This document shows, piece after piece, positions 29,801 to 44,800 of a stretch of DNA of 64,000 nt. Positions within the stretch are counted from its first letter, which is position 1. The number at the start of each line of letters is the position of its first letter. This DNA is from Lytechinus variegatus (taxonomy: Eukaryota > Echinodermata > Echinoidea > Temnopleuroida > Toxopneustidae). The DNA lies in contig NC_054756.1 in the NCBI RefSeq assembly GCF_018143015.1, positions 16,452,402 to 16,516,401 of the forward strand, given 5' to 3'. The translations under genes were made by a program, and so were the position numbers. The notes beneath the pieces are model-generated. The model searched no databases. It saw only the letters and a program-made list of their open reading frames with translations, and was not told where the DNA came from.

Positions 29801-32800
29801 AATAGGCTATGGTCTAACTTTGTGCTGAAATTATGGAGAGCAAAATACTTAAACATTTCCTTACATTGTATGTTTCTTATGTTTACTCTGCTTTTTTCCG
29901 AACTTATTAATGGTGAAGAAATCTATCGTTTTTATCCTTCCAAAACAGTTAAGAATGATTTGAGAGAAAAATGAGCCGATATTACATCGAAATTCTACTG
30001 TTAGAGATTTATGCCACTATTGGCTATCCATAGTTAAATCACAACTCGACACCATAGTTTAAATTAAATCCGACTTCAGAATCCGGGCCATTATGTTTGA
30101 ATGAACATCAACTTCAACCTCAGTATTTCCATATCATGTGATATCATTTAGTAAGACTTGTTAGCTGTGTGATCATAAAGAGATGCCGGTGTCATTGGTG
30201 TAATCAAAGATATAAGGGGAAGACTGGACGCTGGCGATTTTTTTTTTTAACGGTCACTTTCATGCGTGGGGAAGGATGCCCAAGAGCATTGTGTAGGTAA
30301 ACTTGCATTTTGACAAAGTTTTGTGAATAAAACATATTCAGAAAATGATAGAGGGGTGATAGAAGGAAAGCAGTAGCGGCATAGGAACATGTATCCACCT
30401 CTTTCCTAGACATCTCTAAAAGATTTATTTTTTGCTAATTTTGTTTTAAAAACTTGAAATATGAAAAAACGCCAAACCCTTCACCACTTTCATTTTCCCC
30501 ATATGTTATATACGCAACCCGAAACGTATATAACATGGTATACCTAGCAAACGCTGTTGGGCACCCATTTTTGAGCATTTCATTTCTTGCTGTATTGAGT
30601 GTCCAGTCTTCCCCTTATAGTGTCCTTGGTGTCCATCATGTCATGTTCTTCTACCTGCCCGTCAATCAATCAGATACCGAAGCTTCCTCGCAAGGAGCCT
30701 GAAGCGGTCTCGCCTCCGACATCACCGGAGCCGGACGGAGATTTTGAGATGGTTGCTGATGGCAGTGCAGAGGAGGTCTATAAAAGACTGATAGCCACCT
30801 TGAATAAACAAATTGAGGTTAGTGAGCCTTTTCACAAATAAATCAAATAGTGATTTTCACTGACTATTTGTTATAAGCTATTGAAATCCTTGCATCGGAT
30901 TGGCTCAGAAGACGATTTATGCAACACTCCCATCTTGCAAAGAGTTGCGATTGATCCGATCAACCACAACTATGGAAAGCCAGCAACGTCAACATCTAAA
31001 ATGCATGTTTGTTCAAAATATTTTCTTAAATATGCAGCTTGTTCATGCATTCATTGCTCCTTTCTTGAAAAGTTAGGGTGCTTCTTTTTGTTTACAAAGG
31101 ACATTGAGCAAATTTTTTGTAGAAAAAAATATAACACTGAATATGACATTTGAGGTTGGTCGGGGCCTGTCTTCCAGAGAGTTACGATTGATCCGACCAA
31201 TCACAACTATGGAAAGCGAGCAAAGTCACCAAATAAAATGCCTGTTTTTTCAAAATATTTTCTAGATATAAATGTATAACCATAAATTCATTGATTTCTT
31301 TACAATTTGGTGTCTTTTCCTTTGTTTACAAAATACATTTTGCAAAGTTTCTGTAGAAAAAAATATGACATGGATGGATCTCCATAGAGTTACGGTTGAT
31401 CCAATCAAACTCTTTGTAAGATGGAGCCCTGATCAATCATAACGTGAGACAGGGTCCAGGTTTTATTTCTCTGATTTTACTCTTTCTGGTCAATCATATC
31501 CTTTTTCATACTGGAGTACCCCATCAGTTATTACTTATACTTTGTATCAACCCATTGCATCTACATGCACCCTTTTGAAATATTTTTTTTATTTTATCTG
31601 CAGTTATGTGAAGCTAATGCAAAGGTGTATGGGAAACTTGGCAATATCAAATCAGCTAAGAGGTAATAATGGTTGGTTTTATTCTCTTTGGTTTTATTGT
31701 TATTATTTTTTATTTTCATCATTTTTATTACCGCAGTTATCATCACCATAACCATCATCATTGGATTTTGCTTGACTTCAATGATTTCACTGTATTTTTA
31801 TATTTCCAATTCTTTGGCCTAATCAGTTTTGTTTTCCTTGAAATTCTGTGACTTCTGTGTTCTTCTTGAATTCCCAAATTTTTTTCTCTATCACAGAAAA
31901 CTATGGACTTTAACCCTTACTTAACTTGGGGGGGGGGGGGGGTGTCAAATTGACCCCCCCTGACAAATTTTGTCACTATGCCGCCTTGATGATTTTTTTT
32001 TACCAGACTGCTCGCCAACTTTTTTCTTTCAAGTTTTGCGCATCGTTTGAGACCAAATTTGCGACGCACTGGAACTTGTTTCCAAAAATTGCACAATAAT
32101 GTGTGTCAAATTCTGAAAGGGGGTCAAATTGACCCCAACAGTATATCCTGGTCTGAAATAGCCCTGTTAAATTAGGGTTAATATACCCCCGTTTGGATCC
32201 TGTATAATAAAGCTTAATGATTGATCGTTGATTTCATTGATTGCAATGGTTATTGTGTATGATCAGTCATAAAAATCAGATCAATTGCTTAGCTTTATAT
32301 TACCAGGCCCCTGGATATGATTGGTTACTCTTTTGCTTTTGTTTTTTGGACAGGTTTGAAGAATTCAAAGATTCATGTCAACAAGACATAGATTTACTGA
32401 TCTCAAAGCAGTCTAGAGGAGAAACCATCCCGAGGCACCATTATGAACAACGAACACTGCCCTCTGTCAGGTAAGTTTAGAAAGGTCCTGACACAATGAA
32501 TCTATTCATGCAAGTAATCATGATATTTTCATCAAACTTTCATGTGAACCTCTATTTGGTTCTGGGCCAGTAAACGAGCATATCAAATCTGTAATGCGTA
32601 CATGCAGGATAGTTTTGTAGTCCTTCGTAGTCCTAACATTTATTTGAGAAAAATTTTGCACATGTTTGGTATCTTCGTAGTCCATTTTCCTCAAAATTTA
32701 TGTATTATTTTTATTAGTAGTCTGAACTAAGGGTGAGTTTGGGGAGGGGGTGGGGGTCAATGGTAAACTTTCAAGTTTATTTCATATCATCTCACAGCAA

Positions 32801-35800
32801 AACAAGATGATACCCATACAAATAGATTTTCAATTCCATGACAACATGCAATGTAATAATAACAAAACAAACTAGGTTTGGCAAGCGGAAACAAAATGTA
32901 AGATTTTTTTTCTCATCTTTCATATTGTAAAGGGACAGCTGAAGAAATGGAGGGATACTACTTTAATCAACCAAACTTCAGACTGTTCCTTTGCTAATGG
33001 CTTATTTTTCATGATGTAATGTTTTATCATGCTTTGTCCAACAGGGTCTGTCCAGACGTAAAGGAGAATGAGGCTGAGATAACCATTGTACAGGGATTGC
33101 AACTACATTGCCCTAATGGTAATTTGAGAATCTTATTCTGGTATACCTTTTCCTTTTATAAAATGGTTTTTCATCAAGCAGTTTTTTTAAAGCTACGCAC
33201 TGATTAACGCATGACTGGAACATGTTCTAACTTATAGGTGCTTAGTCAAATACATCTGGTCACCAGTCATGTGTGAGTTATTAAACAGCTTTATGAACCA
33301 TGCTCCAGTTTCCCTTGTATAATTGATCTCTTGCTTGAATGGGAATTCCCTGCTTTTGTAGTCACAGAAGTAGTTGTGATAGTAGTAACAGCAATGGCAG
33401 CAATAGTAGTAGTTGTAATAGTATAAGTAGAAGAAGAATAACTAGAAGTACTATTAGTATTTGAAGTATAGGAGGTAGGAAAAGTAGATTGAAGAGGTAG
33501 ATTATGAAGAAGTAGTATTCAAGTGATAGGAGAACATTCTTTATCTTATTTTTAAAAATGAAATAAGCAGAAGTAGTGTCTGGTGGTCATTCATAGCACT
33601 GCTCTATAAATCTTCTTTGCATCATGATATCAGACACATAATAAAATGATAATAGTAATTATTATAATAATAATAATGAAAATACTAACAATAGTAATGA
33701 TAATAATAGTAAATAATAACAACAATAATAATACAAAAAAATAATAGCAGCTCTTGTAAAGCACATATCACATTATGATATAACGTCCCTGTGGGCTTCC
33801 AATAATATCAACTACTTAGACATAACCTACTGCAATCATAATCATATTTACTTTTTCTCTTTGTTTTTCAGAGAAAGATTCAAAAGACATTGACACCTAC
33901 ATAAAGGCAGAATTCCCATACCCTTCTGTAAGTAACTGATTTTTATTTTCCTCATATTTGTTGACTGGTTTGAAAAAAAATCTAGCAGATTCTATTGTTT
34001 ATAAGTAATTTACCATCAGTTTCTCACTCAATTATTAATATTTAAATTCTGTACATGTAAAAGAGAGAACCTTTTCTTTTATAAAAAAATGCCAGGGCCC
34101 CTCTCATAAAGTTGAAATAGATTCAAATCAGACTCTAATTGAAAGTGATCTTAAAATCCCTTTAATTACAAAAAAAATTAACCTTGGTTTGAGTGTGGTA
34201 TAAATTTATCGCAATTCTTGACGGCCCACGGCAATCCTTTTATTCAAATACATGTATAAATTGTTTCTTTCTTCGATGGTTTGGAATGAAAAGACAGGAG
34301 GGGGTGGGGTATTTAACAAAGAGATAAGTTTGACTAATGGGGTGTTGCATGAAAATATTTGCAATCAATCGCAAATATTCTTCTGCAATTTTACAGTTGA
34401 TTGATCACTTTACCTTTAGCAAATCAGATTACACTCCTTGTTTCATAGAGCAGATTAGCAATCAATTGCAAATTTGCAATTAATTGCGTGGCATATGCTT
34501 GATTTCGCAAGTTTGTTGAAAGAAAATAGACTTGCAATTGATCGCAAGTTTGTTGAAACGGCCCATTATAGTCATTTTTTAATGTCAATGAGGACATGGT
34601 TTCTAATGGGTAACCTCATCGAAGAATACGCATTATAGTGTGCGTCATCTGAGCGTGATCGATGCTGGGATGCGTAGGGTACCGTATGCATCTAGGAAGT
34701 AGTCACACCTATAAAATATTGGTAAAACACAACCAGGAAATTAAAAATCTAGTTTGTACTTACATTTTGTTGTCAATTTGTATAGGATGATCCTCCGACC
34801 CACAAGACAGGCTGGGCGAAGGGAGCGGTTAATCCTCAATACAACTCAAGCTGCATGGTAGAGATCAACCGCGGCTCTAGGGCTTTCAACTCGGCTGTCA
34901 AAAGGAAAGCACTCAAACTAGAAATCATCTACAGCAAGTTAGTATAAAATAAAATCATATTTTACCAGCCACCCCAAACAAATGTAAGCTCATGCAGTTC
35001 TTTAAAATCAACCTGTTAGTAAACCTGACCCCCAGTTTTCTCTTTCTTGCCCAATGGAACCGCTCAAGCTGTTATTTTGTGAAAGCATTACAAAACTTCC
35101 AATGAATTAGAAAAGAGAAACAAAGCACTTCACGACTGTCACACATTAAGGGGTTCATACGTTATGGAATTTGCCTTCCTTACCAGCTGATGTTAGTCTA
35201 TTGATTCATTATAGCTCTATTTAAATTGTGTACATTCTGTCTTTGAATTCTTATAGAGGTTTATTACGAGGTCACAAGACGTTAGGCACTGCCAGCCTCA
35301 AACTTGCTGAATTGGAGAACAAATGCGAGCTTCATGAATCCATACCGGTATGTATCTTGATAGGAAAGGGGTATCTAATCATTGTTGGTATTATTAAAAT
35401 TTCTGTATATTGCATTGTTTCAGCAATCTCTCTGTTATTTATAGATGGCTATGACTCTCCACCTGAAGATATTGAAACAAAATGTTGCGAATGATTCCTT
35501 TAGATTCCTTTATGGAATTTCTTGTCTAATTTGATTGGAATTTTAGTGTGCTCACGTTTACAACTCTTTTTTCTAAATTATTTCTGATGAAATTTTTAAA
35601 CAAAACTTTAGTACTTTTTATTGTAGTTATAGTGTATATGGCAAGACTTTTATGTATTCACTTTCACATATGGGCTTTCCATAGATGAAAAAAAATTATA
35701 TGACAAGAGGACATCCATATGAAAAAGTAGAAAGGGGAGTTATTTGCCTTTGGCCTGGAACCAGTGTTTTTGATAAAAAAATTATTTTATAAAAGGTGAT

Positions 35801-38800
35801 ATAATTATGGCTCCTAATAATCAACCTGATTCGTGTTAATGTTCATGAGGAATTTGCACACATCCCATTCCATTGACTTCCTGGGTATTGGTGTTATCTC
35901 TTGAGGGTCTAACGAAAGTACAAAAAGTACCCTACTTAGTGGTTTTTTTTTCAATGTATCCGTAGAGGTGCCTCCTTGGTGCATACTAAATGTCACAAAT
36001 ATACAATACACGTGAAACAGGCCAACAAAATATGACATAAGGCCTTACAGTAGGTCAAACATCAGTGCAGTGCAGGTCTGTGGGTACCTTAGAGACATTT
36101 GAGACAGCTCAGCAGTTGGGAACGTAATTGGTCTCTGCGGTGTCACTGCAACTGATGAAGATGTCTTGGAGACATTGTGAAGACTGAAGAGTCTCTAAAA
36201 AAGTCTTTTGAAAATCAAGCATTTTCTTCAAAATTAAAGACTCCATCATTTTAGGAATTGTCTCAAAGACATCGCAAAAAAGTCTCTGCAGCTAGGCAAA
36301 TGTGGAGTCAGAAACGTGTCTCAAACTAGTTGCAAACCCAGTGACATACACCCTTGAATTCCAATTATGGAGAGATACACTCTCTGCATCTTGGGCTTGT
36401 ATTGACTTGATCATAGGGAAAAGTATCTTGATTTTGAGCATCGATTTTCTGCACCTTTCCTCCAGGGGCCCGTCATACAAAGAGTTACGATTGATCCGAT
36501 CAACCTCAAGTTTATGGAAATTTATCACTGTCATAATTTTTTCTGTAGAAAATTTGAACAATGTCCTTTGAAAACAAAAAGAAGCATTCTGCATTGTCAA
36601 GAAAACAATGATTATGTGAATATGCATCAGATCTAGAACATACTTTGAATAAACATGCACTTTAGCTGGACTTCCATAGTTGTGGTTGATCAGATCAAAC
36701 GCCATTCTTTGTAAGACCGGGCCCAGGTCAGCAGAGCAAACCTACACTGACCCCAACGTGAATTATGTACTTCATGTTTATGATGACTTTATTTTGATAT
36801 TTTTCGCTCCAAATTCTTCAGTTGATGGATGGAAGGAGAGAAATTGGTGGAAAAATAGAAGTGAAAATTCGCCTTCATCATCCTCTGTCTGGGCTAAAGG
36901 AAGATTTTGTGAAGGAGAAATGGCTTGTTGTTGACAGTGTTCATAAGAAAACAAAGGTATGTTGCATTACAAAGTCATCTTGTATTCAGACTTATACTCT
37001 GAAAATGTAACCTCTCAAGGGGTTATGTTTATAATGGGGTGCCAGTTGGTGACATGTTAAGACGTAATCCTGGTTTTTATTTAGAGGATTTATCTTGAAG
37101 AAACTAATTTGTTACTCTCCAGTACCTTTTTGCACTGATTTTCCTTGGTTGTACAATCCTTCATCGGAATGATACATTTTGCTCTTTACCCTTGCAATTA
37201 TCCATAATTCTGAGTTTACCCTGTTTTAATGCAAGGTCAGCTAGTACTCATTGGTGGTTGAAAGCTTATTTTAAATTTTGGTAAATCTCCCCAAAATGCA
37301 TGTCACTATTATATGCCCTGGAATAGTTTTACTGGATAAAATTCATCAATGTTACTTCAAACTAGAATATTTGTATTTTGTTTGCTTTTTTTAAAACCAC
37401 TTCTCGGGCATGGAATGGGCTGAAAATGTCAATATGTAATCTTTGTCTGTTACTCTCTTCTAGTCACTTAATGAATTTGTGCTAGGGTAAATGCTCAAAT
37501 GTCTATTTTGGAATAATAATCAATAGATTACCAAGAAAGTGCAACAGATAAGATGCAATTTCAAATTCGAATATTAATAGTTGAAGAAAGAGTCAATTGC
37601 CTCTGAACTTTTCTGACATTGGAATATTGGATGATACTTGAGTATAATTTAAATTATTGACCCTTTAACCCTTTTCACGCATACTTCCCACCATTGCATG
37701 CTCGGTTCCACGCAAACTTGAAATTAATTGAAAATTATTCAGCACAGAGGGGTTCATGGCCCAGCACACAAAGAGTTGACAATGCTTTTGACAAATGCAG
37801 GGTTTCGTTTGACCAATTATTACTTCTTTTACTAATTTATATGTGATATGTAAAAAAGAAATTATAAGTTTGTTTTTGTATAATTCCTGTTCCAGGTATC
37901 CAGCCCTCCTGCTGCAGCTTCAAAGGTAAATTTTATTCACTGATCATAGGTCACATGGGTAGTTTAGAGCAACATAAAATTTAAACAATGAAAGCATGAG
38001 CTTGTGATCTTCAATACCAAAATATGCATAAAGATTTTTTTTAAATTGAAAACTGTAATGTAGAGAGGATTTGACAACTTTAGCAAAAATATATATATTT
38101 AAGAATTTAGGCAAAATTTACATTGATTTTTCATAGTGGTATATTGAAATTTCTACTTGAGGATTCAGAATCAGCAAATAACTCTTTTGAGCCTATACCC
38201 TTAGACTAGAAATTTACTGTGAAAATGTCAAGGGGTTGTGATGCAGCCTTTCTGGACATTTTTTGGTGATATATGTGTTATACTAAAAAGAGCTATGCAT
38301 GTCACTGTAATTGGACATTAAGCAAAGCTACAGTGTATTTTACATTTTTTTTAATTTCACATCCATTTTTGATGAACTTTCAGTTTCATGCTAGTTGACT
38401 TTAACCTCTTTGTGCAAACTAAGTTGGAATATGGATAAAGTTTGAAATTAGCATAAATTGTGATCTATTGGTTTGTCTATACAGATATTTGATAGTTAGA
38501 ATAATAATAATATTGAACAGTTCTTGTATAGCGCATATCACAATTATGAATAATGTCTCTATGTGCTTCCAAAGGACTTGGATATTATTACCCTGGCTGT
38601 AGCTTGGCAGCCGTAATTACTAAGATTACAGCGCACACGCATTTCAAGGAATAAATTCCTGCCAGGTACCTGGGTTGAGATATGTTAGGGGCAGAATTGA
38701 GCATTGAATTGCGGGGTAGAATTGAGAATTTGTATTGAAGATGAATATTATAGTTTATTTATTTCTCTTCCACTTTTGTTTGTTATAGAAAACATCATCC

Positions 38801-41800
38801 TCATCTTCAGCCAGTGGAAGTTCATCTGGAAGTGGGCACAGGTGAGTTTGTTGTCTGTATTTGCTTGTTGGGTGGTGGTATATTCCCATCATTTCAAATT
38901 AATCCAAGGGGGTCTTTCATGAAGCTCTTTGTAAAGTTTTGCACAACTTCATGCGCGACTGGATCATGTTCTAAGGTGTTAAGTTGGCTAAACGGCTACA
39001 TATTTTAGCGCACAAAAAGGGTGCATAAAATCATTAGAAATTTACTACATGTAAGTGCTTTAGGAAACAATCACCAGGATCCCTATCTTCCAGGCTTACT
39101 CAAATATTTAGGAGTCATTTAAAAACATGGTTAGTTTCCTTATGGAATATGCAAGGTCTTCATATTTATCATTCATTTGTGTAAAATGGAGAGATTCTAT
39201 GAATTTTTATTACAAATAGCAAGTTTAAAAATTGTTGACTTTCTAGGTTATATACATTGGCACATTGCTGTTCAACTGCTTGCTATATTGTGCCTTCTAT
39301 TCAAATAAAAATTGAATTGAATTAAACTCAAAATTGCATTTTCTTTAATTTTTGCATTTAACCAAGTAAAAATAATATCAAGGAATTTTCTACTTCTTGA
39401 TTTGATATTTTCCCCTTTACATGGCTAAATCAGATATTATTGCCACAACTTCCCTCAAATTCTAAAAACATATAATTTATAAATAATCACATGAAATGTA
39501 AACATGGTTATTTGAGGTAAAGAATGGTTTGTGTGGTATTCTAACAAGACATTTCAATTAGAAGGGCTGTTAGAAACATGCTTATCTTAATGAGTGTGCA
39601 TTCAATTTAAAACACCAACCTACATAGGACACATAATGCAATCAATGTTTATGATGAGGCTAGATTAGGTCACTTCAGTAATTTTACTAGATCGTTCATT
39701 CAAAAGGGCAACAAAAGACAGAATAGTCTTAAATGCAGTGAATAGTTTTCCTGGTACACCATCGCATTTGCTCCATATTTTCAAAAGGTTGCTACACAAA
39801 AGATTTTTTTTGTGCAGCAGATTTTTACATTTGACTGTACAGAATTTAGTTGAGAACTTTTCTCTTTCGACCCAAATTACTAATCATATTTGATGAGGAA
39901 AATCATTCCGTGCAATATGTGTGCTGTGCTTGAGAACTTACAAATAAACTAACACACCAACATAAATGTAATCGTATTTATGTTTTGTGTTTTTACTCCC
40001 TGTAATGTCCATGTGTGTGCACACAGAAATAAAGATTCCAAAGTATGTGAAGTCACCTAGCTTAAAAGTACAGTAGCTGCCAGAAGACAAATAAAACAAA
40101 ATAAAAAATATGGCCAATAATGAATACTAGAAACAGAGCTGCCCACCGATGACACTCCTACTAAGTTTTCATCTACTTCATATCAGCTGATTAATAACTG
40201 AAATTAGATTAAGATTAAATTTTCTTACGATGTGGATATGGTGTGTGAGCTTGTTTTGGGGAAAATGAACCGTGTTGTAAGGTTTTCATATTGTTATTGA
40301 AAACTGTCTGAATGTGTACATGTCTTTCCTTAAAAATGAAATGTCAGATTTGACATTGATATTTATTTATTATCAATTCGGCAATTACAATATAAAATAA
40401 ATTTCAACAAAATATAAATATTAAGCAGAGCCGTAGATGGGTACATGTAGCTTAGCTGCCTGGGTATGGGGAAAAGCTAACTTGATAACTGACCCGAGGG
40501 TCTCCCTGCCTGACCAAGCTACATATGAATTTGTTATCGGAGAATTTGTAGTAACTTGCAATAATGAAAAGTTCAGTCAAGAATTGTTTTGTTAACTTTG
40601 TTATACCCTCTGTAGTTGGTTGGTGAATGTATATTGATTTGGGGTCATCTGTCTGTCCATCCGTCTGTGTCCTGTTTTTATTCTCATGATACTTAAATAA
40701 CCATTGGACAGATCAACTTCAAACTAGGTCCAAGTATGCATATATCTGGGAGGGATGTCAGGGTCAAAGGTCACATAGGTCATTAAATGCACTGTAATAT
40801 CTCATTCTTGTGATGACTGAAGAATGCATTGATCAACTTCATCAGTGGATTAACTTCATTAATAGAGTGACAATGATTTTATTAGATTTTGGGGTCATGA
40901 GTTCAAAGGTCACAGGGATCTTTGGGTACATGTATGTGTTTTGGCATTATATTTGGCACTGGTGCGCATAGAGCACTTGCACTTACTTCATTAAAAAATA
41001 GGTATTAAAGGGGAAGTTCACCCTGAAGAAAACTTTGTTGTAAAAATAGCAGTAAGAAAGTTTTGGATTTGTGACGTCGTAAACGAGCAGCTGTCCCATG
41101 CGTTATGTAATATAAAATGCGTGAATTTCAAATTTTGTATGGTTCCTGATGACTTAATTTTGTTTTCTATTCATGATCGGGTGTGAAATGATCTATTGAT
41201 GTACATAAGGTACAGTGAAAACCATTTTCAATTTTCTGAGAAAATGACATTTCATTGATTTTTTACCATTCACTATGTAGGAATGCTGCTTGCATATGAC
41301 ATCACAAATCAAATAATTGAAATTCTAATAACTTTTTAATTATTTGATGAATTTTTCTCAAACCTTCTGCAATATTTTTTCATTATTTTTTTTCTGCTAT
41401 TTTTACAATAAACTTTTTGTCAGGATGAACTTTCCCTTTTAAATGATGATCATGAAACATCATAGGAACTGCATGATTAAGAAATGGAAGTAAAGAAAAT
41501 AAAACATTCTATTAAGATATATATACCACAATCTCAAAATGAGTTTGAACAGAATCCAATAAAATGACCATCTAAATGTTTGTAGGTATGAATAAAAAAA
41601 TATATGTGCCAAATTGCTCTGGAAAAAAATGTGTAATTGTCGAGAAATTAGCAAAATAAGCTCAGAATTCCATCGAAAATCTGGTATTTTTCCGAACAAT
41701 ATTGATACACTGTCCCATGTATGCCTTTTTGTGCTAATGATCATCAGAATATCCAATTTTCAGCTAAGATTTCATGATTTCATAAAGATGGTTTATTTCA

Positions 41801-44800
41801 ATGTACCAGAGCTACATCTATGATAAACTGGTGGCAGTTAACCTTGATTTTGAATACTTTCTCAGGAAATAATTGTTTGCTTTAACTGCTGTCTTTTACC
41901 TTTAAAGTCTGCATCCATCCATGTAGTTCAAGTAATGATGTACATATGTAATGTTTGATCATGAATAAATGAGTGTTATCATACTGTGCATGCTATGTAT
42001 CACTACTTCATAAAAATATGCAAAAAATGAAAATGCCATGACTGTATAAGTTTGCATCAAATTTTGATGTAATTTTCGCTGTTATATTGCTTGACTGTAA
42101 TTTGAATTACCTTGACTTAGGGTCGACTTGGCGTTGAAGATAGTACTAGTAACAGTATTGTGTACCTGCCTTGTTAAAAAAAAACATATACAGTAAAAAG
42201 ATACAATTTTAATGTTTTTTTGTTCATGACAGGATGTAATATTCCAAATTAAATGGAATAACTCTTTTTATTAGATATTCAATTGCAAATATGCTTTAGA
42301 TATTTATTTTTAAAAAATCAAAGTTGATAGATTTTAAAGATTTCATACCTATTAGAAGGACGCAAATGATTTCTTGTAAAAAAATATAATATTCATGACA
42401 TCAATTAATGAACAAATACTTGTCATAACAACGTAGTATGAAGGTTTGTGTTTTTAGCATTGGAAACATGGATAATGATGAACAGCAAACATGAATTGAG
42501 TTATGATTAAACTCAAGTTCATATCATAGACAGATCATAAGCACTTATGATCTGTCTATGATGTGTGATGAAGCTGCCAATCATTGTTTTCTTGTAATCT
42601 CAATTCATCTGCTTACATGTACTGGATTCACTGTTAAATATATACAAATCATGTACTTTGTCTTCTCAAAGAATAAAAATGAACATATTGAAATGAATGA
42701 TTATGACACCATGTTAGAAACACGAAACATAAATTCAGAGACACACAGATTAATAATCTATTATTTTTCACTTTGTTTTGTCAGTTACAGTTGAAATCTT
42801 CTGCCTCAATTATTTCACCATCTTAATAAATAGCATTTATCTAATATTTGTATATATTGTAAGTAAATAAGCTATTGACACTATCATTTTATTTGTATGT
42901 ATTCAGTACTCGAAGGTTTTTATCTGTTTTTTCCACCTTGACGTAAATAAAAATAAGTTTAAGTAAGAAATATAAAGAAAATCATGTTTTGTAATAACTT
43001 GTTGTATGTGATGTGGGGGAGTGGGAGTGTGTCATTATAAAGCTAATGTAAGTTACGCAAAACTTTACCAAGAACCAGTGACGCTTTTATATTATGCTAT
43101 ATATTTTTTACAGACCATAACTCAGTAGCAGATCTACATGAGCTGATAAGTCAAACCTGTATTGTTGAAGATTTGTGTCACGGTGGACCATCCATAGATT
43201 AAACCACAAGCTTAGACCAGAGTTTAGCTTATACCTGAGTTCAGAATATTGGCCTTAAACAATACAAATTCCTCCCTGTCCATAAACCTGATTTACTGCT
43301 TTTTAGGAACAGTCTCACATTCACAGTGGATGGTAATTTTTACTCGGGGAATGAGTTGACGATTGGCACTCCATAAAAGGATGGTCTAAATTAACCCAGG
43401 GTTAAAGGGGAATGAAACCTTTGGAACAAGTAGGCTTGTGTTAAAACAGGAAAATCAAAGAATTAGAACAAAGAAAATTTGAGGAAAATCGGACAAATAA
43501 TGAGAAAGTTATGAGCATTTGAATATTGCAATCACTAATGCCATGGAGATCCTCCCATTGGCAATGCGACAAGGATGTGTGATGTCACATGTGAACAACT
43601 TTCCCTTTGATGGACTATAAAATACCCCCAAAATGTCTCTTCTTGCTCTTATGGTGATACAAACTCTTTATCCATGATGTATTCAATAAAAATCTGCATT
43701 ACATGCCCTCCTATAGAAAGAATACATGATCTGATAGATGTGATACATGTAAAAGAGGCAGTTTAAGTGAAATATACACTAAGTTAAAGGGATAGTTGTT
43801 CAAAAGTGACATCACAAATCTTTGTCACATTGCCAATATGAGGATCTCCATGGCATTAGTGATCGCAATATTCAAATGCTAATAACTTTCTCATTATTTT
43901 TCTGATTTTTCTCAAACTTTCGTTGATATGTTTCTTTGATTTTTCTGTTTTCACACAAGCCATCTTGATCCAAAAGTTTCATTCTCCTTTAAGTAAACCA
44001 TGGCTAGCAGAATACCATTCCTTGAGTACTACATATGTATCGTTTGATATACCAGTCTCCTCTACCTGAAACCTCACGTTTCTTTCTCTAAAAAAAATCT
44101 CCCATCTCTTGATTTTGAATGATAAAAGTAAAAGTGTTTGCAGTATCATTAGATGATGAAGCGCCCATTCCTATTAGTATATTTCCTTTTTTTTCATAGA
44201 TCTTGCTTTTCTATCTCTATCAGAAATTCTCTGTCTATTTTTTCCTTCAGAACGTCTGCTACTGATAGCATTGAAATACTTAAGTGGGAGATTGGAACGC
44301 TCAAGAAAAAGGTCAGTTGAGTTTTTCTTAAAGGACCAACACTGGTAGATTTAAAGACTCCAATCCAATGTTTTAATGAAGAGGGGATAGAGGGACGTCG
44401 TTTAAAGAAATTTGGATTTAAAATAAAAGATATTGGGTTACTGTCAGATGCATAAAAAGTAGCAATTGCTTCAAGGACAAGCAATTGCTAGCCAAGCAAA
44501 ATATCATGCCTTAGCAATTGCTTTATTTAGTATGCATAACCCTTTGCTTGTGCTTAGGTAAACCCTTTTCTTACCTTCAGAAAGCAATCGCTACTGTTTG
44601 AGATAAAGCGATGTCCTGCTGGTGTGAATGCAACTCACAAAACAAAAGTGGGACTAGACTGCAAATACGTGGCAGTGCAAAATACCCCTTCTCTCATGTA
44701 ACATCTTTCCCTTTAAGACGTGGTGTCAAACTATTCCTTTAACTTGTTTCTTATTAATAAATCTCTATATTTGGCATTCAGTTTGCACTTACCAGGAAGG

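Noticed and set aside
36292-36705. 137-codon minus-strand open frame
   Set aside because: Overlaps a foldback MITE in a CC2D1 intron; the open frame is incidental.
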